Shown here piece by piece: positions 1 to 9,492 of a stretch of DNA of 63,354 nt. The position numbers and the translations under genes were made by a program. The stretch is from positions 1-63,354 of the forward strand of contig JALEGX010000111.1 in the NCBI GenBank assembly GCA_022763485.1. Direction: 5' to 3'. The DNA is from Paracoccaceae bacterium. GTDB taxonomy: Bacteria > Pseudomonadota > Alphaproteobacteria > Rhodobacterales > Rhodobacteraceae. The stretch's first letter is position 1. Every line of letters begins with the position of its first letter. The notes under the pieces were generated by a model, which was not told the origin of the DNA, ran no database searches, and was given only the letters and a program-made list of their open reading frames with translations.

Positions 1-50
1 AGCCCCTCGCGCTCCCCGGAGTTTTAAGGCGAGATGAAAAGAAGAGCTGG

Positions 51-560
51 TCAGAGCGGATAATCCGCCAGAATGTCGTGGCGGGCACCTGTTGGGTGCA
101 GAGTGGACTGATAGAGCGCCAGGCCAGTCACCTGCATCGGAGGCAGCAGGAAATCCGACAGATCCGCCCGAAGAGGCGGCGGGCTTTGCCCCTTGCCGAG
201 GCGGGCGATCGTGACATGCGGGCGAAAGCGGCGACGCGGCAACGTGATCCCGGAGCGGCGACAGGCCGTGACCACCTTGTCCTGCACAGCCTCCAGCGCG
301 GGATTTTCAACGGCGGGAACATGGACGGCTGTCCCGAACACCCCAAGCCCAGCCAGAATTACCGTGAAGGGCTGCGCTTGCAGAGCCGACAATTCGTAGT
401 GCAATGCCTCCAGCGTTACCTCAGGCTGATCGTCCAGAAAGGCCAGGGTCAGATGCAGATTGTCCCGCGGCGCGGGGCGGCCAAACCCCAGCCGTCTCTG
501 CAACCGTTCCAGACCGTCCGCCACCTCATCCGAGATCGGCAGGGCAACAAAGGCGCGCAT
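51..560 (-). CDS. thpR: RNA 2',3'-cyclic phosphodiesterase (2'-5' RNA ligase family)
   Basis: This 169-aa protein has the two HxTx-type motifs of the 2H phosphoesterase superfamily: HLTL at about residue 36 and HVTI at about residue 115. Enzymes of this family open 2',3'-cyclic phosphates on RNA ends and can also join 2'-5' linkages in vitro; the physiological substrate is usually unknown. The length is typical of bacterial ThpR. The gene reads in the same direction as the racemase-family gene upstream, with 48 bp between them, so it may be co-transcribed but is probably not functionally part of that pathway. The start is an ATG followed by the usual MRxFVA opening of the family. Confidence 0.9.
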   Translation of the reverse strand: MRAFVALPISDEVADGLERLQRRLGFGRPAPRDNLHLTLAFLDDQPEVTLEALHYELSALQAQPFTVILAGLGVFGTAVHVPAVENPALEAVQDKVVTACRRSGITLPRRRFRPHVTIARLGKGQSPPPLRADLSDFLLPPMQVTGLALYQSTLHPTGARHDILADYPL

Positions 561-608
561 AGCTGTCTCCTGTTTCGCGGGCAGAATGGACAGGAACGCG
601 CGCCATAG

Positions 609-1349
609 TCAAAGCAGATCGAACAGGCGGCCCGGCAGGCCCACATGACGCGGCAAGTGCAGCGCCCGCATCAGACAGAACATCATTGCCTGGTTCGAGG
701 TGACCACCGGCTTGTTCAGATGCCCCTCGATCCGGGTGATCGCCTCGACCGAGCGCATATCCGTGCAACTGAGCACGATGGCCTGAGCGTCAGGGTGATC
801 CGCCTGACAGGCCAGGTCAAAAACCTCCTCCGGCGTAAGCTCCCCCTGACCGTAGTTGCCCAGCTCACGCCCGACATCGGCGCATTTCACCGTCTCAATC
901 CCGTTGGCGGCCAGAAAATCCATCGCCTGCTGATTGATCTCGCCCAGATAGGGCGAGGAGAAGCCAACACGGGTTGCGCCCACCGCCTTGATCCCGGCCA
1001 CCAGCGACCCTGCGGCGGTCAGGGACAAGGCCCCCGACCCGGCTTTGATGTCTTCGGCAAGCTGCGCATCGAAACTGGGCCCATGGGTCAGCGTGGCAGA
1101 AGTGCATCCGTAGAGCACCACGTCGGGCCGCACGCCGGAGATCATGCGCAGGTCATGACTGATGTCGGACGCACCCAGCCCGGCCATCTGGTCAGAGCCC
1201 GGGATCTCATCCACGTCATAGCCACCCATGCGCTGGAAATGCACCGTGGTGTCGGGTGCGCGCAGCAGCATCATGTCTGCTTCCAGATTGGTGTTGGTGA
1301 AGGGCACGAGCACTCCGATTTTGGCGCGGGTGCGGGTTTCATGGGTCAT
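609..1349 (-). CDS. Asp/Glu racemase family protein, maleate isomerase / arylmalonate decarboxylase-like
   Basis: This 246-aa cytoplasmic enzyme has the two-cysteine layout of the Asp/Glu racemase superfamily. One cysteine lies in YGCTSAT in the N-terminal half and the other in LSCTDMRS in the C-terminal half. The N-terminal IGVLVPFTNTNLEADM segment resembles maleate cis-trans isomerases and arylmalonate decarboxylases more than amino-acid racemases. Its ATG overlaps the aminotransferase stop codon by 4 bp (ATGA), so it is the last gene of the hyuA-hyuB-aminotransferase operon. In that context it could racemise a hydantoin or amino-acid intermediate or isomerise a dicarboxylate. Which of these it does is not decidable here. 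Confidence 0.75.
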   Translation of the reverse strand: MTHETRTRAKIGVLVPFTNTNLEADMMLLRAPDTTVHFQRMGGYDVDEIPGSDQMAGLGASDISHDLRMISGVRPDVVLYGCTSATLTHGPSFDAQLAEDIKAGSGALSLTAAGSLVAGIKAVGATRVGFSSPYLGEINQQAMDFLAANGIETVKCADVGRELGNYGQGELTPEEVFDLACQADHPDAQAIVLSCTDMRSVEAITRIEGHLNKPVVTSNQAMMFCLMRALHLPRHVGLPGRLFDLL

Positions 1350-2413
1350 TTCAGCACTCCTTTCAGCACCGCCAGGGCACGGTCCATGATCTCTTGCCCG
1401 CAGATCGTGGCGCGCAGGCAGTCACCCAGGCCATAGCCACCCATGCCCCGCATCAGAAGGTGTTCTGCCCGCAGCGCCATGTCTGCCGCCTGCGCCTGTT
1501 CCGCAGAGGCAAAGCAGAGCAACACAAAGTTCGTATGGCTCTGCGGCACGTCCAGTCCCAGCGCACGGCAGCCTTTGGCAAAGCCGTCCCGGATCGTGGC
1601 CGTCTTGGCCACTACGTCCAGCATATACGCCTGATCCCGCATCGCCGCGGCAGCCATGGCTTGCGACGGGATGGAGATATTGTTGGGGTTCAGGAGCTTG
1701 CGCACTTCGCCGGCAATGGCGGGCGGAAAATAGCCCCAACCGGCCCGCGCCCCGGCCAACCCATAAGCCTTGGACAGGGTGCGCATCACCACGGTATCGC
1801 CCCGCTCCACCAGCGCAAAAATCTCAGCCGGGTCATGGTCCGCATCGGCGAATTCGGCATAGGCCTGATCAACCACCAGCATGACGTCGGCGGGCAGCTT
1901 TGCGCGCAGGCGCAGAATTTCGGCATTGGGGATCAGCGTGCCAGTTGGATTGCCCGGGTTGCAGACAAAGACGATGCGCGTGTCCGGCGTGACCGCTGCA
2001 AGGATGTCGTCCACTGAAACCGTCAGGTCCAGCTCCCGCGCCTTGACGTAATCTGCCTGCACCTGCGCCGCGGCAGTGGCGACAAAAGCATAGCCATAGT
2101 CGGTCCCAAGCACCCGGTCCCCTTGCCCGGCATAGGCGCGGATCAGGCAGCCGATCAGCTCCATGGAACCGGCGCCGCACAGGACCTTGGCCGGGTCCAG
2201 CCCGTGCACCTCCGCGATTGCGGCACGCAGGTCGGGCCATTCCGGATCAGGATAGAGCGGCATCTGCTCCAATACCGCCTTGCCCGCCGCAATCGCGGCG
2301 GGGCTGGCGGCAAAGGCGCTTTCGTTCTGGGCGAGGGAGATAACCCCCTCGCCGCCAAGATCCGCCAGCGCATAAGGCGCCATGGCGGCTACATGTGGAA
2401 CCGCGCGGATCAT
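1346..2413 (-). CDS. PLP-dependent class I/II aminotransferase, histidinol-phosphate aminotransferase-like
   Basis: This 355-aa fold-type I PLP enzyme has NPGNPTG, the DQAYAEF segment carrying the cofactor-ring aspartate, and the Schiff-base lysine K215 in TLSKAYGLAGARAGW. All are hallmarks of the HisC-like aminotransferase subfamily. Histidine biosynthesis genes are absent. The gene instead overlaps hyuB by 4 bp upstream and the racemase-family gene by 4 bp downstream. It is therefore more likely a catabolic transaminase acting on an amino acid released by the HyuAB enzyme. The specificity is unknown; HisC-like enzymes accept aromatic, imidazole and other amino acids. Confidence 0.8.
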   Translation of the reverse strand: MIRAVPHVAAMAPYALADLGGEGVISLAQNESAFAASPAAIAAGKAVLEQMPLYPDPEWPDLRAAIAEVHGLDPAKVLCGAGSMELIGCLIRAYAGQGDRVLGTDYGYAFVATAAAQVQADYVKARELDLTVSVDDILAAVTPDTRIVFVCNPGNPTGTLIPNAEILRLRAKLPADVMLVVDQAYAEFADADHDPAEIFALVERGDTVVMRTLSKAYGLAGARAGWGYFPPAIAGEVRKLLNPNNISIPSQAMAAAAMRDQAYMLDVVAKTATIRDGFAKGCRALGLDVPQSHTNFVLLCFASAEQAQAADMALRAEHLLMRGMGGYGLGDCLRATICGQEIMDRALAVLKGVLK

Positions 2414-4062
2414 TTGGCACCTCCATAGGCGCTTGCGCCTTCTTGCGTGACAAGGCCGCGCTTCAGGTCCAGCGCCAGGGCCTGCGGATCACGTTCCGCC
2501 GGATCGCCAAAGCCACCGCCTCCGGGTGTTTCAAAGATCAGGTAGTCGCCGGGTTCCACCCGCAGCTCGCCCTTGCCGGGGATGTCCTGCACGCCCTCGC
2601 GGAAGCGGATACGGCCCGGCGCACCAGGTTGCCCGCCCATGCGGCCAAGCGCCGGGAACTTCAGCCGCTCCACCGACAAGAACACGATAAAGGGCGCGTC
2701 GTTGGAGGCCGTCATCTCAATCCGCTGGCCGAGACCCCCACGGTACTTGCCCGCACCACCCGAGTCCGGTCGCAGCTCGCGCCGCCACATGACCACCGGG
2801 GCCACGGCTTCGGTGATTTCGACCTGAGAGCCATAGACGCCAGAGGGGTAGGCCGTTGCTGACAGCCCATCCGCATGGGGCCGGGCACCGGTGCCGCCGT
2901 TGTGTACCGGTTCAATGGCAAACTCACGCCCCCCGTCGCGCGCGACTTCCGGCGCGTGGCGCATCGGTAGGTCGAACATGCAACTTGCCCCTTCGGCTGG
3001 CACCTCATCCGGCAGCGCCTGATGCAGGCACCCCAGCACCAGATCCGGCGTCACCTGGCCCAGCGTATGGCGCATTGCCACCGGCACCGGGCGTTGCGCG
3101 TTCAGGATGCACCCCTTGGGGCCATCCACGGTGAAGGGGGCCAGCGATCCCGCGTTGTTGGGGATATCCGGACCCACGATGCAGCGCAGGGCAAAGACGG
3201 TATAGGCCGTGGCATAGTTCAGCGGCACATTGATGCCCTTGCTGGAACACCCCGACGTGCCGGCAAAGTCCACATGCATGCCATCCCTGGTGACAGTCAG
3301 CGTCGCGTGCAGCTCCAGCTCATTCTCATAGCCGTCCATCCGCAGGACGTTTTTATAGACCCCCTCGGGCACCTCGGCGATGGCCTCCAGCGTGCCCCGA
3401 TGTGAGGTTTCGATAATGTAGGATCCCAGCGCGTCCAGATCATCGATGCGGAACTCTTCCATCATGTCGACCAGCCGTGTCACACCGGCCTCGCAGCAGG
3501 CAATCAACGCGTAGATGTCGCCCTCATTGGCGATGGGTTCGCGCGAGTTGGCCCGGATGATGTCCATCAGCAGCGCGTTCGGCTCGCCTTGCTCAACCAG
3601 CTTGCAGGGCGGGATCAGCATGCCCTCATCATAGATGTCCGAGCCTTCAGGGCCCATGCCAAGCCCCCCCAGATCCACCAGATGCGAGGTGCAGGACGTG
3701 AAGCCCACCACCTTGCCATCCTTGAACGCGGGCATCATCAGAAGGAAGTCATTCAGATGCCCCGAGGCCAGCCACGGATCATTGGTCATGTAGATGTCCC
3801 CGGGTTTCATGTTCTGCACCGGGAAGCGCTCGCGCAGGTGCAGAACGGCCTCGGCCATGGTGTTGATGTGGCCCGGCGTGCCGGTCACGGCCTGGGCCAA
3901 CATCCGGCCCTGAACGTCAAAGATACCGGCGGAAATATCACCACATTCGCGTACGATGGGGCTGAAGGCGGCGCGGATCAGGGTTTGTCCCTGCTCTTCG
4001 ACCACGGCCAGCAGGCGGTTCCACATCACTTGCAGGCGGGCGGTGGAAAGTTCGGCAGCCAT
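2410..4062 (-). CDS. hyuB: Hydantoinase B / 5-oxoprolinase B-type subunit
   Basis: This 550-aa protein belongs to the HyuB/OplB family, with family motifs such as GDIYMTNDPW and GTSGCSSKGINVPLNYA and the glycine-rich C-terminal TPGGGGFGDP. With HyuA it forms an ATP-dependent amidohydrolase or carboxylase-type complex (N-methylhydantoinase, 5-oxoprolinase, caprolactamase and acetone or acetophenone carboxylase relatives). Two tandem ATGs are possible. The one at 4062 is 6 nt from a GGAGG, the one at 4065 only 3 nt, so I chose 4062. It directly abuts hyuA and overlaps the aminotransferase. The family does not fix the substrate. Confidence 0.88.
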   Translation of the reverse strand: MAAELSTARLQVMWNRLLAVVEEQGQTLIRAAFSPIVRECGDISAGIFDVQGRMLAQAVTGTPGHINTMAEAVLHLRERFPVQNMKPGDIYMTNDPWLASGHLNDFLLMMPAFKDGKVVGFTSCTSHLVDLGGLGMGPEGSDIYDEGMLIPPCKLVEQGEPNALLMDIIRANSREPIANEGDIYALIACCEAGVTRLVDMMEEFRIDDLDALGSYIIETSHRGTLEAIAEVPEGVYKNVLRMDGYENELELHATLTVTRDGMHVDFAGTSGCSSKGINVPLNYATAYTVFALRCIVGPDIPNNAGSLAPFTVDGPKGCILNAQRPVPVAMRHTLGQVTPDLVLGCLHQALPDEVPAEGASCMFDLPMRHAPEVARDGGREFAIEPVHNGGTGARPHADGLSATAYPSGVYGSQVEITEAVAPVVMWRRELRPDSGGAGKYRGGLGQRIEMTASNDAPFIVFLSVERLKFPALGRMGGQPGAPGRIRFREGVQDIPGKGELRVEPGDYLIFETPGGGGFGDPAERDPQALALDLKRGLVTQEGASAYGGAK

Positions 4063-6158
4063 CATGCGCCTCCTTTCTGATCCTGGATCAGGACAAGATT
4101 ACCAATAGCGTCCACATGCGCGGAGAAATCCGCTGACACCAGCGTCGTGGTCTGCGGCTCAGAGATCAGCGCCGGGCCGCGGACGCGGTCACCGGGGGAC
4201 AGGCTGTCACGCGGCACAAAAGCCGCCTGCTTCGCCGTGCCATCCACATCGCAGGTGATCGGTCGGTGGTCTGTGGGTGCAATGTCTCTGAGCTCGGGTT
4301 TGGCCGGAACCGAGGACACCGCTGCGTCAGGCGTGGCCACACGCACCGCCCAGTTCAGGATTTCGATCTTCATGCCCGGAACGGGGCGTGAGAACTGCTT
4401 GGCGTATTCTGCCTCAAATGCCTCAGTCAGCGGGGCCAGATCGTCCGCTGTCAGATCGCGGTCAGGCAGGGTGATTTCGATCTCATGGCCCTGCCCGTTG
4501 TACCGCATGAACGCCGTGCGCTGCACCTCTGTTGGCGCGTCGCCTGCCCCTTGCGCCACGACCGATTTCGCCTCTGCGATCATCTGGCTGAAAAGGCCGT
4601 TGATGCTGGCCATGTCCATGGTTTCCAGCAGTGAATACCGGGACCGTACGATTTCGAACGATACTGGCGCAAACAGGAACCCCACGGCGGAACCGACGCC
4701 CGGGTTGGGCGGGATCACGATGCGCGACACGCCCGCAGAACGGGCAACGCGGCTGGCATGCAGCGGACCGTTGCCGCCAAAGGCGATCATCGTGCGGGGT
4801 CCAAGGTCCTTGCCCGATTCCACCGCGTGCATACGGCCTGCACTGGCCATGCTTTCGTCCACGATGCGGCTGACGCCGTCGGCGGACCCGATCCCGTCCA
4901 GTTGCAGCCGCTGGCCGATCACTCGGGCCAAGGCCGCATTCGAGGCCGCAGGATCAATCTGAATGTGACCTTCGGCAAAGGTGTCCGGCACGATGTAGCC
5001 AAGCGTGATGTCGCTGTCGGTCACAGTCGGTTCGGTTCCACCGCGCCCGAAGGCCACCGGGCCGGGTTCAGACCCGGCAGACTTGGGCCCCACGGTCAGG
5101 CGCCCCAAGCGGTCCACACCGGCGATGGAGCCACCGCCCGCTCCGATCTCGATCATCTCGATCACCGGGATCCGAACCGGCATGCCGGAGCCCTTGATGA
5201 ACCGTGCCGCCCGCGCGATTTCGAACTGGCGCGAGGTCTGCGGGCGCGCCTTGTCGATCAGACAGAGCTTGGCCGTGGTTCCGCCCATATCGAAGGACAG
5301 GACCTCATCCAGTCCGGCGCTGGCGGCGATACGCGCGGCCAGAATGGCGCCCCCGGCCGGGCCGCTTTCGACCAGCCGGATCGGGAAACGCGCGGCCGTT
5401 TCCAGCGTGCACATGCCCCCACCTGCGGTCATCATCAGGATCGGGCAGGTCACGCCCTCCTCCGCGAAGCGATCGGCAAAGGCCTTCAGGTAGGTTTCCA
5501 TCAGCGGCTGGATGTAGGCATTCGCCACCGTGGTGCACAAACGGTCGAATTCCCGTGCCTCCGGGCTGACCTCGGACGAGATCGAAACGGTCAGATCCGG
5601 CCGCCGGGCCGCCAGAAGATCGCGCAACCAGCGTTCATGATCGGGATTTGCATAAGAGTGCAGCAGGCAGATCGCCACCGCCTCGGCACCGCTAGCGTCA
5701 ATATCCCTGATCAGGGCCTCAGCCGCGGAATCTTCCAGCCCGATCAGCACCTCACCTTCGGCGGACATGCGTTCACGCACCGTCAGGCAACGTTCCCGCG
5801 GCACCAGAAGGTCCGGTTTTTCAAGGTTGATGTCATATTGCGAATACCGCCGCTCATAAGCGATTTCCAGAATGTCCCGAAACCCCTCAGTCGTGACGGT
5901 TGCAACGATCGCCCCGCGCCGTTCGATCAGCGCATTGGTGGCCAGGGTCGTGCCGTGAATGAAGCCGGTCAGCTCGGCCAGTGTGCGACCGGTCTGTGCC
6001 ATCACACGGGCCGCGCCCTGCATGGCCCCGTCAGCGGGATTTGTGTGGGTTGTCAATGTCTTGGTCGAGGCCAGAACGGTGTCTTCGCCCTGAACCAGAA
6101 CGGTATCGGTAAAGGTGCCGCCAATATCGATGGCGAGCCTCAGCATCTGTGCTGTCAT
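4062..6158 (-). CDS. hyuA: Hydantoinase A / 5-oxoprolinase A-type ATP-binding subunit
   Basis: This 698-aa protein opens with IDIGGTFTDTVLV, the phosphate-binding loop of the ASKHA ATPase fold seen in HyuA/OplA. It also carries IHGTTLATNALIERRG, DMGGTTAKLCLI and AFGGNGPLHA, all conserved in the family. This subunit activates the substrate amide or carbonyl with ATP, and HyuB completes the reaction. It is the first gene of a four-gene minus-strand operon: hyuA, hyuB, aminotransferase, racemase-family gene. A 214-bp gap holding a strong hairpin separates it from the upstream nitronate monooxygenase. The nearest characterised relatives act on hydantoins, 5-oxoproline or lactams; assigning one of these is inference. 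Confidence 0.88.
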   Translation of the reverse strand: MTAQMLRLAIDIGGTFTDTVLVQGEDTVLASTKTLTTHTNPADGAMQGAARVMAQTGRTLAELTGFIHGTTLATNALIERRGAIVATVTTEGFRDILEIAYERRYSQYDINLEKPDLLVPRERCLTVRERMSAEGEVLIGLEDSAAEALIRDIDASGAEAVAICLLHSYANPDHERWLRDLLAARRPDLTVSISSEVSPEAREFDRLCTTVANAYIQPLMETYLKAFADRFAEEGVTCPILMMTAGGGMCTLETAARFPIRLVESGPAGGAILAARIAASAGLDEVLSFDMGGTTAKLCLIDKARPQTSRQFEIARAARFIKGSGMPVRIPVIEMIEIGAGGGSIAGVDRLGRLTVGPKSAGSEPGPVAFGRGGTEPTVTDSDITLGYIVPDTFAEGHIQIDPAASNAALARVIGQRLQLDGIGSADGVSRIVDESMASAGRMHAVESGKDLGPRTMIAFGGNGPLHASRVARSAGVSRIVIPPNPGVGSAVGFLFAPVSFEIVRSRYSLLETMDMASINGLFSQMIAEAKSVVAQGAGDAPTEVQRTAFMRYNGQGHEIEITLPDRDLTADDLAPLTEAFEAEYAKQFSRPVPGMKIEILNWAVRVATPDAAVSSVPAKPELRDIAPTDHRPITCDVDGTAKQAAFVPRDSLSPGDRVRGPALISEPQTTTLVSADFSAHVDAIGNLVLIQDQKGGA

Positions 6159-6199
6159 GAAGGGTTCCGAAAGTTGTCAGTGTCAGATCGCAAGTGGCA

Positions 6200-6217
6200 G
6201 CGCCCGCGAGCGGGCGC
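6200..6217. terminator. Strong GC hairpin between the two catabolic modules
   Basis: GCGCCCG and CGGGCGC pair perfectly around a CGAG tetraloop. The hairpin lies 156 bp beyond the nitronate monooxygenase stop and 42 bp before hyuA in the shared direction of transcription. No T-tract follows on the minus strand, so it may attenuate, protect an mRNA end or cooperate with Rho rather than act as a classical terminator. The rest of the 6159-6372 gap shows no gene, and I see no clear promoter. Confidence 0.45.
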
Positions 6218-6372
6218 AGCGATCAGGCTGACGCGACCAGGTCACACCCTGTTGCGCGACGGTCCAGACGTTTCGGAATACAGATCGGTTTCATACCCCA
6301 ATCGTGCGGCATCCCCTGCCGCGTTCTGCTCGGAAAGCGACATGAGCGCCGGAATCCGACACGAGGGGCAGC

Positions 6373-7515
6373 TTATTCCTGCAAAAATCCCGACAAACGG
6401 TCATGCGCCTGCAGGAAATCTTCCTTGAACTGCTGGACCACGGCAGCGGCGGACATTTCCTGCTGCATCAGACCAACCCCCTGCCCGACCCAATATGAAG
6501 CCAGCCGGGTTGCGCCTTCGTGCCCCGATTGCGACAGCTTGTCGGCCTTGCGCAGCGCCGGTTCGGACAGAAGGCTCTGCAAAGGCATGGGCAGGGTCGG
6601 CGGCGCGCCCTTTGCCTCCCAGGCGTCGGTCCAGCTGGAGCGCAATTGCCGGGACGGCTTGCCGGTTCGGGATTTCGCCCGCACCGTGTCGCTGGAAGAG
6701 GCCGCAAGCATCTTGTCCTTCACCACCGGGTTGGTTTCCGCCTCTGACGTGGTCAACCAGACCGAGCCGCACCAGGCCCCATCTGCACCCATCGCCATCG
6801 CTGCCGCCATCTGGGCGCCGGTGACGATGCCGCCCGCGGCCAGGATCGGCGTTTTCGCCCCTGCCGCCTGCACCGCCTGCGCGACTTCGGGCACCAGAAC
6901 CATGGTGGAAACGTCGCCACAGTGCCCACCGGCCTCGCCTCCTGCGGCCACCAGTATGTCCACCCCGGCCTGAACCTGCGCCATCGCATGATCGCGGGTT
7001 CCGACCAGCGCCGCGACCGGGACATTGTGCGCGCGGCCCATGTCCAGCATCAGCTTGGGCGGCACGCCCAGAGCATTGGCGATCAGCCGGATCGGATAGC
7101 TGAACGCAACCTCCAGCTGCGCCTGCCCGGTTTCGTCCAGGATGTTGTCGACAAAGCCCGCGACCTCGTGATCCGCATCGTCCAGCCCATCGGCGTCAAT
7201 CCCATGTTCGGCCAGCACCGTTTTGACGAAGTCACGGTGTTGCGGTGGCAGCTGTTTCAGCATGTCACTGGACCGCAGCCCCTGCCCCCGACCCACGGCA
7301 GAGTTCGGCACGATCAGGTCCACGCCATAGGGTTTGCCCCCAACATGTGCGTCAATCCAATCCAGCTCTTCCCGCAGACGGTCCGGCGGCAAAGAAACGG
7401 CACCGAAGACGCCCAGACCGCCCGCACGCGACACGGCTGCTACAACGTCCCGGCAATGGGTGAAGGCCACCAGCGGGAATTCGATCCCCAGAATGTCACA
7501 GATCGCAGATTTCAT
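6373..7515 (-). CDS. Nitronate monooxygenase (2-nitropropane dioxygenase family, FMN-dependent)
   Basis: This 380-aa flavoprotein has a TIM-barrel layout with the family signatures GVFGAV near residue 36, AGGEAGGHCGDVSTMVLVPE (the AGG-GGH FMN/catalytic histidine region) and AAGGIVTGAQMAAAMAMGADG. Members oxidise alkyl nitronates, but many genomic homologues are uncharacterised oxidoreductases acting on enolate-like or CoA-linked substrates. It starts 3 bp after the biotin carboxylase stop, so it belongs to the AtuA-like/acyl-CoA carboxylase operon. In such an operon it may be an oxidoreductase of the pathway rather than a nitroalkane detoxifier. The family call is secure and the substrate is not. 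Confidence 0.85.
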   Translation of the reverse strand: MKSAICDILGIEFPLVAFTHCRDVVAAVSRAGGLGVFGAVSLPPDRLREELDWIDAHVGGKPYGVDLIVPNSAVGRGQGLRSSDMLKQLPPQHRDFVKTVLAEHGIDADGLDDADHEVAGFVDNILDETGQAQLEVAFSYPIRLIANALGVPPKLMLDMGRAHNVPVAALVGTRDHAMAQVQAGVDILVAAGGEAGGHCGDVSTMVLVPEVAQAVQAAGAKTPILAAGGIVTGAQMAAAMAMGADGAWCGSVWLTTSEAETNPVVKDKMLAASSSDTVRAKSRTGKPSRQLRSSWTDAWEAKGAPPTLPMPLQSLLSEPALRKADKLSQSGHEGATRLASYWVGQGVGLMQQEMSAAAVVQQFKEDFLQAHDRLSGFLQE

Positions 7516-7518
7516 CGC

Positions 7519-9480
7519 TCAGCCCTCCCCGGCTTCGATCATCAGAATGGCCGCTCCCGCCGCCAGTTGCGCATCGGCCTGTGCCAGCGTTTCGGAGACC
7601 GTTCCGGCCACTTCGGCACAGAGCTCATGCTGCATTTTCATCGCTTCCAGCACCGCCAGCTTCTGCCCCTTCGCAACGGTGTCACCGGTTGCCACGCAGA
7701 GCTCGACCAGGCGCCCGTGCATCGGGGCCGTCACCAGACCTGCCGCACCCGCCGCCATCGCGTGCGGCAATCCCCCGCTGTCGTGCAGAACAAAGGTCCG
7801 ATCCGGCAAGGCCACGTGCAGCTCCCGCACCTCGGGGGCGGTGAACACGACGTTCATGCCTGTGCCGTCCACCGTCAGATCCGCGCAGGGCGGGTCGAAC
7901 CGGCGCAGCGTGACGTGATGGTGGGCCTCATCCAGCACCACGTCATAGCCATCGCCTTGGGGGCGGATGCGAATGGTCTGTTCCTCATGGACAACCACGC
8001 TGTCCAACGGGGTGGCGCTGCTCCAGCCCAGCAGCTCCGGTGCAATCCCCGGCGCCTTGGCGCGCGCGGCCTGCTCGGCCAAAGCGCGGTGCAGAACCGC
8101 CGCAACCGCCAAATCCGCCGTCGTGGGCGCGCCGGGGTCGAACCGATCGCCATAGACCTGTTCGATAAAGCCGGTGGTGGCGGACCCATCGGTGAAGGCG
8201 TCGCGACCAAGCGCATCAATCAGGAAGTCCCGGTTGGTCTGCGGCCCGAAAAGTGCCGTGCTCCGCAAAGCCTTGCGCAACCGGGCCAGCGCTTGCCCCC
8301 GTGTTGGGCCATGGGTGATGATCTTGGCCAGCATTGGATCATAGTGCGGTGACACCTCTGCCCCCACACCCGCATCCACGCGCGCCTGCCCGGACGGATG
8401 CCACAGATGCACCGGCCCGCCCGAAGGCAGAAACCCCGCGGCGGGGTCTTCGGCATAAAGGCGCACTTCGATGGCGTGGCCTGACAGCGTGACATCGTCT
8501 TGCGACAGGCCAAGCGGTTCCCCCATCGCGACACGCAGCTGCAGCGCAACCAGATCCAGCCCCGTCACCATTTCCGTGACCGGATGCTCCACCTGCAGGC
8601 GGGTGTTCATCTCAAGGAAATAGAACTTGCCGTCCGTATCCAGCAGAAACTCCACGGTCCCCGCGCCGACATAATCCACCGCTGCGGCGGCCTCGACCGC
8701 GGCCTGACCCATGCGGGCCCGCAGATCCGCATCGACGGCAGGGGAGGGCGCTTCTTCGATCACCTTCTGATGGCGGCGCTGTACCGAACAATCACGCTCT
8801 CCTAGGTGGATGATCGTCCCGTGGTGATCGCCGAAAACCTGTATCTCCACATGGCGTGGCTGAATCACCGCCTTTTCAAGGATCAGATCCCCGGCCCCGA
8901 AGCTGGCTTCGGCCTCAGCCCGCGCCAGCGTCAGGGCATTGGGCAGCTCTGCCGCCTCCTGCACAAGGCGCATCCCCTTGCCGCCCCCGCCCGCAGCAGC
9001 CTTGACCATGACGGGGAAGCCGATCTGCGCCGCAGCGTCGACAAACCGGTCGGGCGACTGGTCCTGCTCTTCATAGCCCGGCACGCAGGGCACGCCCGCA
9101 GCAATCATCCGGCGTTTCGCGCGGGCCTTGTCGCCCATCAGGTCAATCGCTTCGGGCGATGGCCCGACAAAGACCAGGCCAGCCTCTGCCACCGCACGGG
9201 CAAAACCCGCGTTTTCCGAAAGGAACCCATATCCGGGATGAATGGCCCCCGCCCCGGTGGCCTGCGCTGCGGCGATGATCCTGTCCCCGCGCAGGTAGGA
9301 GTCCGCGGCCGCCGCCGGGCCCAGACAAACCGCATCATCCGCGAAACGAACATGGGGGGCGTCGGTGTCTGCCTCAGAATATACCGCAACTACCCGCAGC
9401 CCGACATCACGCGCGGTGCGCATGATCCGAAGGGCGATTTCGCCGCGATTGGCAACCAGAAGAGTATCGAATTCAGCCAT
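7519..9480 (-). CDS. Acyl-CoA carboxylase alpha subunit (biotin carboxylase plus biotin carrier domain)
   Basis: This 653-aa protein has an N-terminal biotin carboxylase module. It carries NRGEIALRIMRTARD near residue 11, the ATP-grasp glycine loop AAAGGGGKGMR, and HVEIQVFGD and EMNTRLQVEHPVTEM. At the C-terminus is a biotinyl carrier domain with EAMKMQHE, the biotinylated lysine being K615. This is the usual architecture of propionyl-, methylcrotonyl- and geranyl-CoA carboxylase alpha subunits. It lies 12 bp after its carboxyltransferase partner and 3 bp before the nitronate monooxygenase. The neighbouring AtuA-like gene suggests a branched or terpenoid-like acyl-CoA, but that is inference. 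Confidence 0.92.
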   Translation of the reverse strand: MAEFDTLLVANRGEIALRIMRTARDVGLRVVAVYSEADTDAPHVRFADDAVCLGPAAAADSYLRGDRIIAAAQATGAGAIHPGYGFLSENAGFARAVAEAGLVFVGPSPEAIDLMGDKARAKRRMIAAGVPCVPGYEEQDQSPDRFVDAAAQIGFPVMVKAAAGGGGKGMRLVQEAAELPNALTLARAEAEASFGAGDLILEKAVIQPRHVEIQVFGDHHGTIIHLGERDCSVQRRHQKVIEEAPSPAVDADLRARMGQAAVEAAAAVDYVGAGTVEFLLDTDGKFYFLEMNTRLQVEHPVTEMVTGLDLVALQLRVAMGEPLGLSQDDVTLSGHAIEVRLYAEDPAAGFLPSGGPVHLWHPSGQARVDAGVGAEVSPHYDPMLAKIITHGPTRGQALARLRKALRSTALFGPQTNRDFLIDALGRDAFTDGSATTGFIEQVYGDRFDPGAPTTADLAVAAVLHRALAEQAARAKAPGIAPELLGWSSATPLDSVVVHEEQTIRIRPQGDGYDVVLDEAHHHVTLRRFDPPCADLTVDGTGMNVVFTAPEVRELHVALPDRTFVLHDSGGLPHAMAAGAAGLVTAPMHGRLVELCVATGDTVAKGQKLAVLEAMKMQHELCAEVAGTVSETLAQADAQLAAGAAILMIEAGEG

Positions 9481-9492
9481 GTCCTATGCTCC

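Noticed and set aside
2410..6158. Acetone or acetophenone carboxylase subunits
   Set aside because: The two large genes belong to the same superfamily, but no small gamma-type subunit is present and the neighbours are an aminotransferase and racemase. A hydantoinase/oxoprolinase-type call is safer.
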